Assembly (NCBI GenBank): GCA_965199665.1 | Contig: OZ241208.1 | Span: 1,054,001 to 1,118,000 of the forward strand | Length of the DNA stretch: 64,000 bases | Source: JAVVHH01 sp965199665 | GTDB taxonomy: Bacteria > Pseudomonadota > Alphaproteobacteria > Acetobacterales > Acetobacteraceae | Reading direction: 5' to 3' | Shown: piece by piece, positions 34,763-43,119 of the stretch | Layout: each line of letters starts with the position of its first letter | How positions within the stretch are numbered: the first letter of the stretch is position 1 | Notes under the pieces: model-generated | Told to the model about the DNA's origin: nothing | The model's input: only the letters and a program-made list of their open reading frames with translations | The model's database searches: none | Program-made: the position numbers and the translations under genes

Positions 34763-35610
34763 GCGGCACGACCGGGCCCCGCCGCTTCGCGTTCCGCCAG
34801 GTCGACGTGTTCGGCGCGGCGGCGTTGCGCGGCAACCCGCTGGCCGTGATCCTCGGCGCCGACGACCTGCCGGACGTCGCCATGGCCGCGCTGGCGAACT
34901 GGACCAACCTGAGCGAGACCACCTTCCTGCTGCGCCCCACCCGGCCCGGCGCCGACTACCGCGTTCGTATCTGGACACCCACGCGCGAGCTGCCCTTCGC
35001 CGGGCACCCGACGCTCGGCTCGTGTCACGCCTGGCTGGCGGCGGGCGGCGCGCCGGCCGGGGACACGATCGTGCAGGAATGCGGCGTGGGGCTCGTGACG
35101 GTGCGGCGGGAGGGCGACAGGCTCTCCTTTGCCGCGCCGCCGTTGATCCGCTCCGGCCCGCTCGACCCGGCGTTGCGCGCGCGCGCGACGGCGGCGGCCG
35201 GGCTGACGGCGGCGGACGTGATCGACGCGGCGTGGGTCGATAACGGGCCGGGCTGGATCGCGCTGCTGCTACGCTCCCGCGCCGCCGTGCTCGCCGCCCG
35301 CACCGACCGTGCGGCGCTCGGCGACCTCAAGCTCGGCCTGGTTGGGCCGTGGGACCCGGCCGCCGATGGGGGCGATGCGCAATGGGAGGTCCGCGCCCTG
35401 CTGGCCGATTACGAGGACCCGGTCACCGGCAGCCTCAACGCAAGCCTGGCGCAGTGGCTGATCGGCAGCGGTCGCGCGGCGCCCCGCTACGTCGCCGCGC
35501 AAGGCACCGTGCTGGGTCGCGCCGGCCGGGTGCAGATCAGCGCCGCCGACGGCGAGGTCTGGGTCGGCGGCAGCACGCGCACGATCGTCGAGGGAACGAT
35601 CGAGCTCTGA
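34759..35610 (+). CDS. PhzF-family isomerase
   Basis: 283 residues from GTG 34759. The PhzF fold is recognised by VDVFGAAALRGNPLAVIL at the N-terminus, the catalytic-Glu strand NLSETTFLLRP, ELPFAGHPTLGS, and the C-terminal half-repeat EDPVTGSLNASLAQWL. PhzF proteins catalyse diaxial isomerisations; most family members have no known substrate. It ends the gamma-glutamyltransferase/amidase operon and is convergent with the Lrp-domain gene. Confidence 0.88.
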   Translation: MSGTTGPRRFAFRQVDVFGAAALRGNPLAVILGADDLPDVAMAALANWTNLSETTFLLRPTRPGADYRVRIWTPTRELPFAGHPTLGSCHAWLAAGGAPAGDTIVQECGVGLVTVRREGDRLSFAAPPLIRSGPLDPALRARATAAAGLTAADVIDAAWVDNGPGWIALLLRSRAAVLAARTDRAALGDLKLGLVGPWDPAADGGDAQWEVRALLADYEDPVTGSLNASLAQWLIGSGRAAPRYVAAQGTVLGRAGRVQISAADGEVWVGGSTRTIVEGTIEL

Positions 35611-35614
35611 CGGC

Positions 35615-35866
35615 TCAGCTGCCGGACGCGAACGCGTTGAACGTGATCAGCGTGTAGGTATCGGCGACTCCCTCGAGCCGCTGCACCCGCTCCGTGACGA
35701 ACCGGCCGGTATCCTGCTCGGCATCGAGATAGAATTTGCCCAGCAGATCGTATTGGCCGGAGGTCGAGTAGATCTCCGATAGCTCCTCGATCGTGTCGAC
35801 CGCCATCTGCGCCACGCGGTAGGCCGCGCCCATCTCGCATTTGATCTGAACAAAGATGGGCCGCAT
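35615..35866 (-). CDS. Stand-alone Lrp/AsnC ligand-binding domain protein
   Basis: 83 residues from ATG 35866. The sequence (FVQIKCEMGAAYRVAQMAVD, EIYSTSGQYDLLGKF) is the RAM/AsnC effector-binding fold. No helix-turn-helix precedes it: the upstream open frame lacks DNA-binding similarity. Such stand-alone domains oligomerise and bind amino acids. It is divergent from the ThDP enzyme gene and convergent with the PhzF gene, and may be an amino-acid sensor for the neighbouring enzyme. Confidence 0.8.
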   Translation of the reverse strand: MRPIFVQIKCEMGAAYRVAQMAVDTIEELSEIYSTSGQYDLLGKFYLDAEQDTGRFVTERVQRLEGVADTYTLITFNAFASGS

Positions 35867-36038
35867 CGCTCGATAACGGCCGGTGGGCCGTTCCCCCTGA
35901 TCGTGGCGCGGCGGCCGCCCCGGCGGTTCCGCAACGGGGGAAGTGAGACGGCCCCGCGGCGCAGCGGTCAAGGCCCGGTTGCCCCCCGGGACGAACCGCC
36001 GCATCCTGCCGGCCGACCTGGGGGAGGGGACCGAAACG

Positions 36039-37739
36039 ATGTCAGCCGCACCACAGCCTGCGCCCGAAGCCGCCCGCCGCGGCGGCCGCATCCTTGCCGA
36101 CGCGCTGGTCGCGCAGGGGATCGACACCGCCTTCGTCGTCCCCGGCGAAAGCTACCTCGACGTGCTGGACGGGTTGTTCGACGTGTCCGACCGGGTCCGC
36201 ACCGTCACCTGCCGGTTCGAGGCGGGCGCGGTGAACATGGCCGAGGCCTATGGCAAGCTGACCGGCCGGCCCGCTGCCGCCTTTGTCACCCGCGGCCCGG
36301 GCGCCTGCCACGGCGCCATCGGCGTGCACATCGCCGCGCAGGACAGCACGCCCTTGCTGCTGTTCGTGGGCCAGATCCCGTTCGAGGAAACCGATCGCGA
36401 CAGTTTCCAGGAGGTCGACTACCGCAAGATGTTCGGCCCGCTCGCCAAGTGGGTCACCCAGATCGACGACGCCCGCCGCATCCCCGAGCTCGTGGCGCAT
36501 GCGGTCGACGTTGCCACCAGCGGCCGGCCCGGCCCGGTGGTGATCGCGCTGTCCGAAGAGATGCAGCGCGAGCTCGTTTCGGTGCCCGATCTGCCCCGTG
36601 CCAGCATCCTGCCCCCCATGCCAGACCCGCGCGCGGTCGCGCAGCTGCCGGCGTTGCTCGCCCGGGCCCGCAAGCCGCTGGCCATCGTCGGCGGCTCCAC
36701 CTGGACGGCAGCGGGCCGCGCCGCGCTGCAGCGCTTCCTCGTCGCGTGGGACATCCCCGTCACCGTCGGCTTCCGCCGCCAGGGTACCTATGACGGCGCG
36801 CTGGCTAATTTCGTCGGCGATCTCGGCGTCGGCGCCGACCCGGCGTTGGTTGCCCGCGCCCGCGAGGCCGACCTGATCCTCGCCCTCGGCACCCGCCTGC
36901 CGGAGGCGGTGACGCAGGGCTACACGCTGTTCGACAAGGCCGGCGCGGTCCCGATCGTGCACGCTTACCCGGATCCGGCGGAGATCGGGCGGGTGTATCG
37001 CGTCGCGTTGGGCATTGCCGGCGACGTCAACGCCTTCGCCGTCTCGGCCGCCGCGCTGGACGTCGCGGCGCCGGGCTGGGGCGAGTGGACGCGCGAGTTG
37101 CGGGCGCTGCGCGAGGCCGGGCGCGAGCCGCCGCAGTATGACGGCCTGAATCTTGGCCGGGTCATGCGCGAGCTCGAGCGGTTGGCCGCGCCGGACGCAG
37201 TCTTCACCTCCGATGCCGGCAATTTCGCCACCTGGCCCGCGCGCTTCATCAATTTCGGCGAGCACCAGCGCTTCATCGGCCCGACCAACGGCGCGATGGG
37301 CTATGGCGTGCCCGCCGGCATCGGCGCCGCGATCGCCTGTCCCGGCCGCCAGACCATCGTGTTCGTCGGCGATGGCGGGATGCTAATGACCGGCACTGAG
37401 ATCGCGACCGCGCTGCACCACGGCGTCGCGCCGATCGTGATCGTGTTCAACAACGCCATGTACGGCACCATCCGCATGTATCAGGAGCGGACCTATCCCG
37501 GCCGGATCAGCGGCACGGCGCTGACCAATCCGGACTTCGCCGCGTTCATGCGCAGCTTTGGCGGGCATGGCGAGGTGGTCACGGCGGATGGCGAGTTCGC
37601 CGGGGCGTTCGAGCGCGCGGTGGCGAGCGGGAAGCCGGCGCTGATCGAGCTGCGGCAGAATCCGGAGCAGATCACCTCCCGCGCCACGGTGACGCAGCTG
37701 CGTGCCGGCAACGCCGCGGTCAAATCACGACCGAATTGA
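36039..37739 (+). CDS. Thiamine-diphosphate-dependent enzyme (acetolactate synthase-like)
   Basis: 566 residues from ATG 36039, preceded by GGGGAGGGGA. The catalytic Glu lies in VTCRFEAGAVNMAEAYG. The C-terminal domain has the ThDP/Mg motif VGDGGMLMTGTEIATAL...IVFNN. The FAD-like central domain is reduced, as in many non-ALS members. The family decarboxylates 2-oxo acids and can ligate the aldehyde to an acceptor (acetolactate synthase, sulfoacetaldehyde acetyltransferase, benzoylformate decarboxylase, glyoxylate carboligase). No regulatory subunit gene adjoins, so a catabolic role is more likely than branched-chain amino-acid synthesis. Confidence 0.88.
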   Translation: MSAAPQPAPEAARRGGRILADALVAQGIDTAFVVPGESYLDVLDGLFDVSDRVRTVTCRFEAGAVNMAEAYGKLTGRPAAAFVTRGPGACHGAIGVHIAAQDSTPLLLFVGQIPFEETDRDSFQEVDYRKMFGPLAKWVTQIDDARRIPELVAHAVDVATSGRPGPVVIALSEEMQRELVSVPDLPRASILPPMPDPRAVAQLPALLARARKPLAIVGGSTWTAAGRAALQRFLVAWDIPVTVGFRRQGTYDGALANFVGDLGVGADPALVARAREADLILALGTRLPEAVTQGYTLFDKAGAVPIVHAYPDPAEIGRVYRVALGIAGDVNAFAVSAAALDVAAPGWGEWTRELRALREAGREPPQYDGLNLGRVMRELERLAAPDAVFTSDAGNFATWPARFINFGEHQRFIGPTNGAMGYGVPAGIGAAIACPGRQTIVFVGDGGMLMTGTEIATALHHGVAPIVIVFNNAMYGTIRMYQERTYPGRISGTALTNPDFAAFMRSFGGHGEVVTADGEFAGAFERAVASGKPALIELRQNPEQITSRATVTQLRAGNAAVKSRPN

Positions 37740-37877
37740 TCGGGCCCGGCTGGGCCGGCGGTGGGGGATCGCGAGCGGTTTCAACGGGCTGACGCAACGA
37801 TCCTCGAGCCGTTGCTCAGGAGAAACTTCGCGCGCGAATCGACCGTTGATTCGGTTCCGCTTATTGGGACGCCGCTC

Positions 37878-38825
37878 ATGCCCCGTTCATCGCGTCCCGT
37901 CTGGGAGGGACATCTCCGCCTGTCGCTGGTGACCTGCCCGGTCGCACTGTTCAAGGCGACGTCGGAAGGCAACTCCGTCCATTTTCACCTGCTGCACCCG
38001 CAATCGCACAACCGGGTCAAGCAGGCTTGGAAGGACCCGACCCTGCCGGCGGGCGAGCAGGAGATCCCGCGCGGCGAACTGCTGCATGGCTACGAGGTCG
38101 AGAAGGGCCGCTATGTCATCATCGAGGATGAGGACATCAAGGCGATCCGGCTGGAAAGCACCAAGACGATCCAGATCGAACGCTTCGTCGACCGCGACAC
38201 CATCGACCGGGTGTATTGGGACACGCCGTATTACATGGTCCCGTCCGGCAAGGCGGAGTTGATCGAGCCGTTCGCCGTGATCCGCGACGCGATGGATGGC
38301 ACCGGCCGGGTCGCGCTCGGGCGCGTGGTGATGACGGGTCGCGAGCGGATCGTCGCCATCGAGGTGCGCGGCGCCGGCTTCCTGCTCAGCACGCTGCACG
38401 CGGCCGACGAGGTGCGGAGCGATGCCGAATTGTTCGACGACATCCCGACCGCCAAGCCGGACAAGACGATGACCGACATCGCCCGCGCGATCATCGAGAA
38501 GCAGGAAGGTCCGTTCGACCCGGCGATGTTCGACGACCGCTATGCGGAGGCGCTGCACAAGCTGGTGGCCGAGAAGTCGGAGGGGCTGGTGATCGAGGAA
38601 AAGGAGCCGGCGGCCGAGAGCAACGTCATCGACCTCATGGACGCGTTGCGGCGCAGCCTGCGCGGCGGGGCCGCGGCGCCGGCCGAGGCAGAGGCCGCGC
38701 CGGCCGAGGCCGTGGCCAAGAAGCGGCCGTCGGCCAAGTCCGCCAAGGCCAAGCCGGCGGCCAAGCCGGCGCCGGAGCCCGAGCCGGCTCCGGCCAAGAA
38801 GCGCGCCAACGCGCGCCGCGCCTGA
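37878..38825 (+). CDS. ku: Non-homologous end-joining protein Ku
   Basis: 315 residues from ATG 37878. The N-terminal start RPVWEGHLRLSLVTCPVALF and the middle (GYEVEKGRYVIIEDEDI, VDRDTIDRVYWDTPYYMVP) are characteristic of bacterial Ku, which binds DNA ends as a homodimer and recruits LigD. The C-terminal about 75 residues form an Ala/Lys/Pro-rich low-complexity tail typical of extended bacterial Ku. No ligD gene lies in this window. Confidence 0.95.
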   Translation: MPRSSRPVWEGHLRLSLVTCPVALFKATSEGNSVHFHLLHPQSHNRVKQAWKDPTLPAGEQEIPRGELLHGYEVEKGRYVIIEDEDIKAIRLESTKTIQIERFVDRDTIDRVYWDTPYYMVPSGKAELIEPFAVIRDAMDGTGRVALGRVVMTGRERIVAIEVRGAGFLLSTLHAADEVRSDAELFDDIPTAKPDKTMTDIARAIIEKQEGPFDPAMFDDRYAEALHKLVAEKSEGLVIEEKEPAAESNVIDLMDALRRSLRGGAAAPAEAEAAPAEAVAKKRPSAKSAKAKPAAKPAPEPEPAPAKKRANARRA

Positions 38826-38907
38826 CGGCCGCCCATCGTCAGGGAACCCCCACCCGCCCCAAACGATTGAACGTCGTTAACTTGTAACAACTACGATAGG
38901 ACACGTG

Positions 38908-39222
38908 ATGACCCGTTCGATCCTCGCGCTTGGCGCGGCCGCCCTGCTCGCCGTTAGTGGCTGCGCCGCCACCGACCGCGCGACTGGCACCAACGCCAGC
39001 GGCGTGTACCCCAGCCAGTCCAACGGCACGCCGGGCAACCCGCGCGGCACCGAAGCGACCCGCGCCCTCGACCGCGCCGCCGGCACCGACGTGAGCGGCG
39101 CCTACCCGTCGCAGCGTGACGGCACGCCGAGCAACCCGCCCGGCACGGCCGTGAGCCGGACCTACGACCGGGTCACGGGCAGCGACACGAGCGGCGCCTA
39201 TCCGCAGAACCAGCGCCGATAG
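38908..39222 (+). CDS. Small lipoprotein with internal tandem repeats
   Basis: 104 residues from ATG 38908. The lipobox LLAVSGC places the lipidated Cys at about residue 19, so it is anchored in a membrane facing the periplasm. The mature part contains about three copies of a 33-residue unit: DRATGTNASGVYPSQSNGTP, DRAAGTDVSGAYPSQRDGTP, and a shorter DRVTGSDTSGAYPQ. A following hairpin at 39246 ends the transcript. Function unknown; the repeats resemble surface-exposed spacer segments. Confidence 0.75.
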   Translation: MTRSILALGAAALLAVSGCAATDRATGTNASGVYPSQSNGTPGNPRGTEATRALDRAAGTDVSGAYPSQRDGTPSNPPGTAVSRTYDRVTGSDTSGAYPQNQRR

Positions 39223-39245
39223 TCCCTCCGTTCGGGGAGACGTGC

Positions 39246-39271
39246 GGGGTGAGGGCGTCGATCCTCACCCC
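39246..39271 (+). terminator. Rho-independent terminator
   Basis: Perfect 9-bp arms GGGGTGAGG and CCTCACCCC with an 8-base loop, followed by GTTTCCCC. It lies 24 bp after the lipoprotein gene. Confidence 0.7.
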
Positions 39272-39327
39272 GTTTCCCCTCTGATCCGCCGATGTTAGCT
39301 TCGGGTCTCCTCACGACGGGACCGGTC

Positions 39328-39534
39328 ATGAAGCTCAGCGCGCGTAACCAAATCAAAGGCACCATCACCGCCGTGGTCAAAGGCCAGACCACCGGTCATG
39401 TGCACATCGACATCGGCAACGGTGTCACGATCCATTCCTCCATCACCAACGAAGCCATCGACGACCTTGCCCTCAAGGTCGGCGACGAGGCGACGGCCGT
39501 GATCAAGGCCTCCGACGTGATGGTCGGCAAATGA
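39328..39534 (+). CDS. mop: Molybdenum-pterin-binding protein (molbindin, Mop domain)
   Basis: 68 residues from ATG 39328. It is a single Mop/TOBE domain: LSARNQIKGTITAVVKGQTT at the N-terminus and SITNEAIDDLALKVGDEATAVIKASDVMVG after it. Such molbindins oligomerise and bind molybdate or tungstate in the cytoplasm as a buffer. It overlaps the SUOX-like gene (ATGA), and the molybdoenzyme xanthine dehydrogenase lies 11 kb away. Confidence 0.88.
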   Translation: MKLSARNQIKGTITAVVKGQTTGHVHIDIGNGVTIHSSITNEAIDDLALKVGDEATAVIKASDVMVGK

Positions 39535-39998
39535 TCCGCCGCCTCGCCCTGGCCGCGTGCCTGGCCCTGCCGTGCACGGCAGCGTCGGCGCAGACCGGGG
39601 CGAGGCCGGTCGAGATCGTCGGCAGCGTCGTGCAACCGCTTTCCCTGACGATCGAGGCGCTCGCCGCCCGCTCGACGGTGGCGGTCCGATCCGCGCGCGA
39701 GCACGGCGAAATGGCAACCTATGTCGGCCCGCTGCTCTGGCCGTTGCTGGCCGAGGCTCACCTCCGCAATGGGCCGGAGCGCGGCGCCACGCTGCAGCAC
39801 GTGATCTTCGCCCGCGGGGCGGATGGATATGCGGTGGCGGTGGCGATCGGTGAGATCGACCCTGATTTCGCGGACAAGCCCGTCATCATCGCCCTGCAAC
39901 AGGACGGGGCGTCGTTGCCGCAGCCGCGTCTAGTGGTCCCGGGTGATCGCAAGCCCGGCCGCGCCGTGCGCGACCTCGTGACGCTCGAGGTGCGCTGA
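39531..39998 (+). CDS. Exported sulfite-oxidase-fold (Moco-domain-like) protein
   Basis: 155 residues. A signal peptide (MIRRLALAACLALPCTAASA, cleavage after about residue 20) is followed by a single small domain with the pattern of the oxidoreductase molybdopterin-binding (SUOX) fold (VEIVGSVVQPLSLTIEAL, LQHVIFARGADGYAVAVAIG, LVVPGDRKPGRAVRDLV). The single-domain form lacks a clear cofactor cysteine. It is coupled to molbindin by a 4-bp overlap, so a molybdenum-related role in the periplasm is plausible. Confidence 0.75.
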   Translation: MIRRLALAACLALPCTAASAQTGARPVEIVGSVVQPLSLTIEALAARSTVAVRSAREHGEMATYVGPLLWPLLAEAHLRNGPERGATLQHVIFARGADGYAVAVAIGEIDPDFADKPVIIALQQDGASLPQPRLVVPGDRKPGRAVRDLVTLEVR

Positions 39999-40001
39999 GC
40001 G

Positions 40002-41231
40002 GTGCAGGCGGCGCCGGGCTTCCTCGCGCTGTTCGGTTTGGCGTGGCTGCTGAGCGAGCGCCGCGGCGACATCCCATGGCGCACCGTGGCCGCCGCGGTC
40101 GCCCTACAAGTCGCCCTCGCCCTGTTGCTCACCCGCGTCGGCGCCGCGCGGGAAGCGGTCCTGCTGCTGGTGCGCGCCGCCGATGCGGTCGGGCGCGCGA
40201 CCGATGAGGGGACCGCCTTCCTGTTCGGCTATCTGGGCGGCGGCGCGCTCCCCTTCGCCGAGACCCGGCCCGGCGGCGCGTTCATCCTGGCCTTCAAGTT
40301 CCTGCCGCTGGTGCTGGTCATCAGCGCGCTATCGGCCCTGCTGTTCCATTGGCGGGTCATGCAGGCCGTCACCGCCCTTTTCGCGGCCCTGCTCCGCCGC
40401 ACGCTGGGGATCGACGGGCCGCTCGCCCTGGCCGCGGCGGTGCACGTCTTCGTCGGCATGGTCGAGGCGCCGTTGCTGATCCGCCCCTACCTGCGCGGCA
40501 TGTCGCGCGGCGAGATCTTCGCGATGATGACCTGCGGCATGGCGGGTGTGGCGGGCACCGTGATGATCATCTACGGCGCGATCCTGGAGCCCGTCGTCCC
40601 GGGTGCGCTGGCCACCATCATCGTCGCCTCGGTCGTCAGCACGCCGGCGGCGCTGGCGCTCGGCGCACTCCTGGTGCCGTTCGCGCGGCCGGCGCGCGGC
40701 ACGGCGGCCGCCTTCGACGACGAGGAGCGGGCGCTCGGCAGCCTGGACGCGCTGGTCCGCGGCACGGCGGCCGGCATGGGTCCGCTCGTCGGCATCGCGA
40801 CCACGCTGCTGGTGACGGTCGCGCTGGTCGCGCTGGTCAATGCGGGGGTGGGTTGGCTGTTGCCGGGCTGGACGCTGCAGTCATTGTTGGCCGTGCCGTT
40901 GCGTCCGGTGCTTTGGCTGATCGGTATCCCGTGGGAGCAGACGGGCGCGGCAGCTTTGCTGGTGGGCACCAAGACCATCTTGAACGAGTTCGTCGCCTAC
41001 CTGGCTCTGGCGGGGGAGGGCGGCGCGGCCCTCGATCCGCACAGCAAGCTGATCATGACCTACGCGCTGTGCGGCTTCGCCAATCTCGGCAGCCTCGGCA
41101 TCCTGGTCGGCGGGCTCGTCGCGATGGTGCCCGAGCGGCGGGCGGAGATCGTCGCGCTGGCGCCGCGGTCGCTGCTTTCCGGCACGCTGGCCACCCTCTC
41201 GAGCGGCGCGCTGGCGGGGCTGCTGCAGTAA
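40002..41231 (+). CDS. nupC: Concentrative nucleoside transporter (CNT family)
   Basis: 409 residues from GTG 40002 with about eight to ten membrane segments. The family core is visible as GYLGGGALPF, EAPLLIRPYLRGMSRGEIFA, MTCGMAGVAGTVM, TKTILNEFVAYLAL and TYALCGFANLGSLGILVGGL. CNT proteins import nucleosides with protons or sodium. The downstream purine importer/xanthine dehydrogenase block and the upstream purine phosphoribosyltransferase fit a salvage role. Confidence 0.92.
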   Translation: MQAAPGFLALFGLAWLLSERRGDIPWRTVAAAVALQVALALLLTRVGAAREAVLLLVRAADAVGRATDEGTAFLFGYLGGGALPFAETRPGGAFILAFKFLPLVLVISALSALLFHWRVMQAVTALFAALLRRTLGIDGPLALAAAVHVFVGMVEAPLLIRPYLRGMSRGEIFAMMTCGMAGVAGTVMIIYGAILEPVVPGALATIIVASVVSTPAALALGALLVPFARPARGTAAAFDDEERALGSLDALVRGTAAGMGPLVGIATTLLVTVALVALVNAGVGWLLPGWTLQSLLAVPLRPVLWLIGIPWEQTGAAALLVGTKTILNEFVAYLALAGEGGAALDPHSKLIMTYALCGFANLGSLGILVGGLVAMVPERRAEIVALAPRSLLSGTLATLSSGALAGLLQ

Positions 41232-41291
41232 GGGACGACGTGGCGGCTCCAGCGGCTTGTCCGGGCCGCGGCGATCGCGTCTGATGCGGGC

Positions 41292-41978
41292 ATGACCCGC
41301 CTCCGTCTGCTGTCCACCATGGCCGTCCAGGGCCTCGTCGAAGCGCTGGCGGCCGAGATAGCGTCGGCGACCGGGGTGGCGCTGGATGCCGAGTTCCTGC
41401 CGACGGTCCGCCTGCTCGAGCGTATCCGCGCCGGCGAACGGGGCGATGTGGCCATTCTGACCGCGGCGGGGATCGACGAGTTGATCGGGGAGGGCGTGCT
41501 GGAGCCGCCGCGCCTCGACGTGGCCCGCTCGTTCATCGGCGTGGCCGTGCGCTCGGGGGCGGCGCAGCCGGCGATCGGCACGCGGGACGAGTTCGTGGCC
41601 GCGCTACGAGCGGCGCGCTCCGTCGCCATGTCGCAGGCGGGCGCGAGCGGGCTGTATATGGCTGGGTTGCTGGAGCGACTCGGGATCGCGGCAGAGGTCG
41701 GCGCCAAGGCCACGATCCTGCCGAGCGGATACACGGCCGCGCTGGCCGCGTCCGGCAAGATAGAATTGGCGATCCAGCAGGTGAGCGAGTTGAAGATGGT
41801 CGAGGGCGTCGACATCGTCGGCCGCATTCCGGCCGAGTTGGGCGGCGACTCGGTGTTTGCCGCAGCGCCATTCCGCGGCGCGGACGAGACGGCCCGCCAG
41901 GCGCTGGACTACCTCGCCGATCCGGCGCGGGCCCCACTGTATCAGCGGTGCGGGCTGGAACTCGCCCGCACCGCCTGA
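41292..41978 (+). CDS. Type-II periplasmic-binding-fold protein, ModA-like
   Basis: 228 residues. It resembles molybdate/ModA-type binding domains (VRLLERIRAGERGDVAILTA, VSELKMVEGVDIVGRIPAEL). No signal peptide is present, so either the protein stays in the cytoplasm or the start is misplaced. No permease or ATPase adjoins. Convergent with the RRM-protein gene. Ligand uncertain. Confidence 0.7.
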   Translation: MTRLRLLSTMAVQGLVEALAAEIASATGVALDAEFLPTVRLLERIRAGERGDVAILTAAGIDELIGEGVLEPPRLDVARSFIGVAVRSGAAQPAIGTRDEFVAALRAARSVAMSQAGASGLYMAGLLERLGIAAEVGAKATILPSGYTAALAASGKIELAIQQVSELKMVEGVDIVGRIPAELGGDSVFAAAPFRGADETARQALDYLADPARAPLYQRCGLELARTA

Positions 41979-41982
41979 CGGG

Positions 41983-42453
41983 TCAGCGGAGGGTCAGACG
42001 CGGCCGGTCGTTGCGGGGACTGCCGAAGCGGTCGGAGGCGCCGTAACGGTCGTTGCCGAACCGATCGGGCCGGTCCTGCCGAATGACCTGCGCCTCGCGC
42101 GGCGCGCGGGACAGGCTGCGCGTTTCGACGAACGGGGCGTTCTCGCGCGCGGGCCGCGGCTTGGGGGCCGGGCGCTTGGCGACGATGCACATGGTGTCGT
42201 CCGCCCGGCGAACGTCGACCCGGCGGCCACCGGGCCGCTCGGCACCGACGGCTTCGATCGCGGCCTCGACCGCCTTCTCCGGCGCGAGCTCGACCAGCCC
42301 GTGCCCTTGCGTCTGCCCGGTGGCCGGGTCGCGCGCCAGGTAGGCCCGCAGCACGATGCCATAGGGGTCGAACAACTCGGCGAGCTGCTCGTCCGTAAAG
42401 CCGAGCGGCAGGTTGGCGACGAAGACATTGCCCTTGACGACGTCAGGTCGCAT
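41983..42453 (-). CDS. RRM RNA-binding protein
   Basis: 156 residues from ATG 42453, with GGAGGAGG just upstream. One RNA-recognition motif occupies about residues 5-85: RNP2-like VFVANLPLG and RNP1-like GHGLVELAPE (aromatic positions partly replaced). The C-terminal half is an Arg/Asp-rich low-complexity tail (RQDRPDRFGNDRYGASDR). Bacterial RRM proteins of this size bind mRNA and are often cold-induced. It is divergent from cyanase across a 202-bp gap that contains a 10-bp perfect palindrome, CATCATGATG, at 42505-42514. Confidence 0.85.
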   Translation of the reverse strand: MRPDVVKGNVFVANLPLGFTDEQLAELFDPYGIVLRAYLARDPATGQTQGHGLVELAPEKAVEAAIEAVGAERPGGRRVDVRRADDTMCIVAKRPAPKPRPARENAPFVETRSLSRAPREAQVIRQDRPDRFGNDRYGASDRFGSPRNDRPRLTLR

Positions 42454-42655
42454 TTGCGCCTCCTCCGATCCTGGTGGCGGGACGGAAGCCCCGCCGATTT
42501 CAAACATCATGATGATTAAAGTCATGCTGCAGTGCAACATCGATCCGCGGCGTAGCGTCGCGTGGCACGCAAGTGTGACCCTTGTGCCGTGCCGTCGGAC
42601 CTGCGCCTTGCCCCGGAGCAGGACGGATGGAATCAGTAGGCGTCCCCACGGAGGC

Positions 42656-43111
42656 ATGCCGGTGAACGATCCCCGAACCCAGCTCGGCCTGAAGATCAAG
42701 GCCGCCAAGAACCGCAACGGATGGAGTTGGAACGACGTGGCCACCAAGCTCGGCCAGGCGCCGGTCTGGACCACGGCGGCCTGCCTCGGCCAGATGACCA
42801 TGTCGGCCGCCCTCGCCGAGAAGACCGGGCTGTTGTTCGAGCTCGCGCCCGACGAGGTCGAATTGCTGCAACAGCCGCCGTATCGCGGATCGCTGCCGAC
42901 CGCCGTGCCGACGGATCCGCTGATCTATCGCTTCTACGAGCTCGTATCCGTGTATGGGACCACGTGGAAGGAGCTGATCCACGAGGAGTTCGGCGACGGC
43001 ATCATGAGCGCGATCGACTTCGAGATGACGCTGGACCGTCAGCCCGACCAGAAGGGCGACCGCGTCAAGATCGGCATGTCTGGCAAATTCCTGGCCTACA
43101 AGACGTACTGA
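42656..43111 (+). CDS. cynS: Cyanase (cyanate hydratase)
   Basis: 151 residues from ATG 42656, with GGAGG upstream; the usual length is about 156. The N-terminal POU-like helical domain (KNRNGWSWNDVATKLGQAPV) precedes the C-terminal catalytic domain. The catalytic Arg and Glu are in DPLIYRFYELVSVYG, and the catalytic Ser is in DGIMSAIDFEMT. It converts cyanate plus bicarbonate to ammonia and CO2 in the cytoplasm, detoxifying cyanate and yielding usable nitrogen. No cynT carbonic anhydrase or cynR adjoins. Convergent with the kinase-phosphatase gene. Confidence 0.95.
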   Translation: MPVNDPRTQLGLKIKAAKNRNGWSWNDVATKLGQAPVWTTAACLGQMTMSAALAEKTGLLFELAPDEVELLQQPPYRGSLPTAVPTDPLIYRFYELVSVYGTTWKELIHEEFGDGIMSAIDFEMTLDRQPDQKGDRVKIGMSGKFLAYKTY

Positions 43112-43119
43112 GCCGGGCA

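Noticed and set aside
42505..42514. CATCATGATG palindrome as a defined operator
   Set aside because: It is only 10 bp with no second site or known regulator nearby, so it is too weak to list as a feature.
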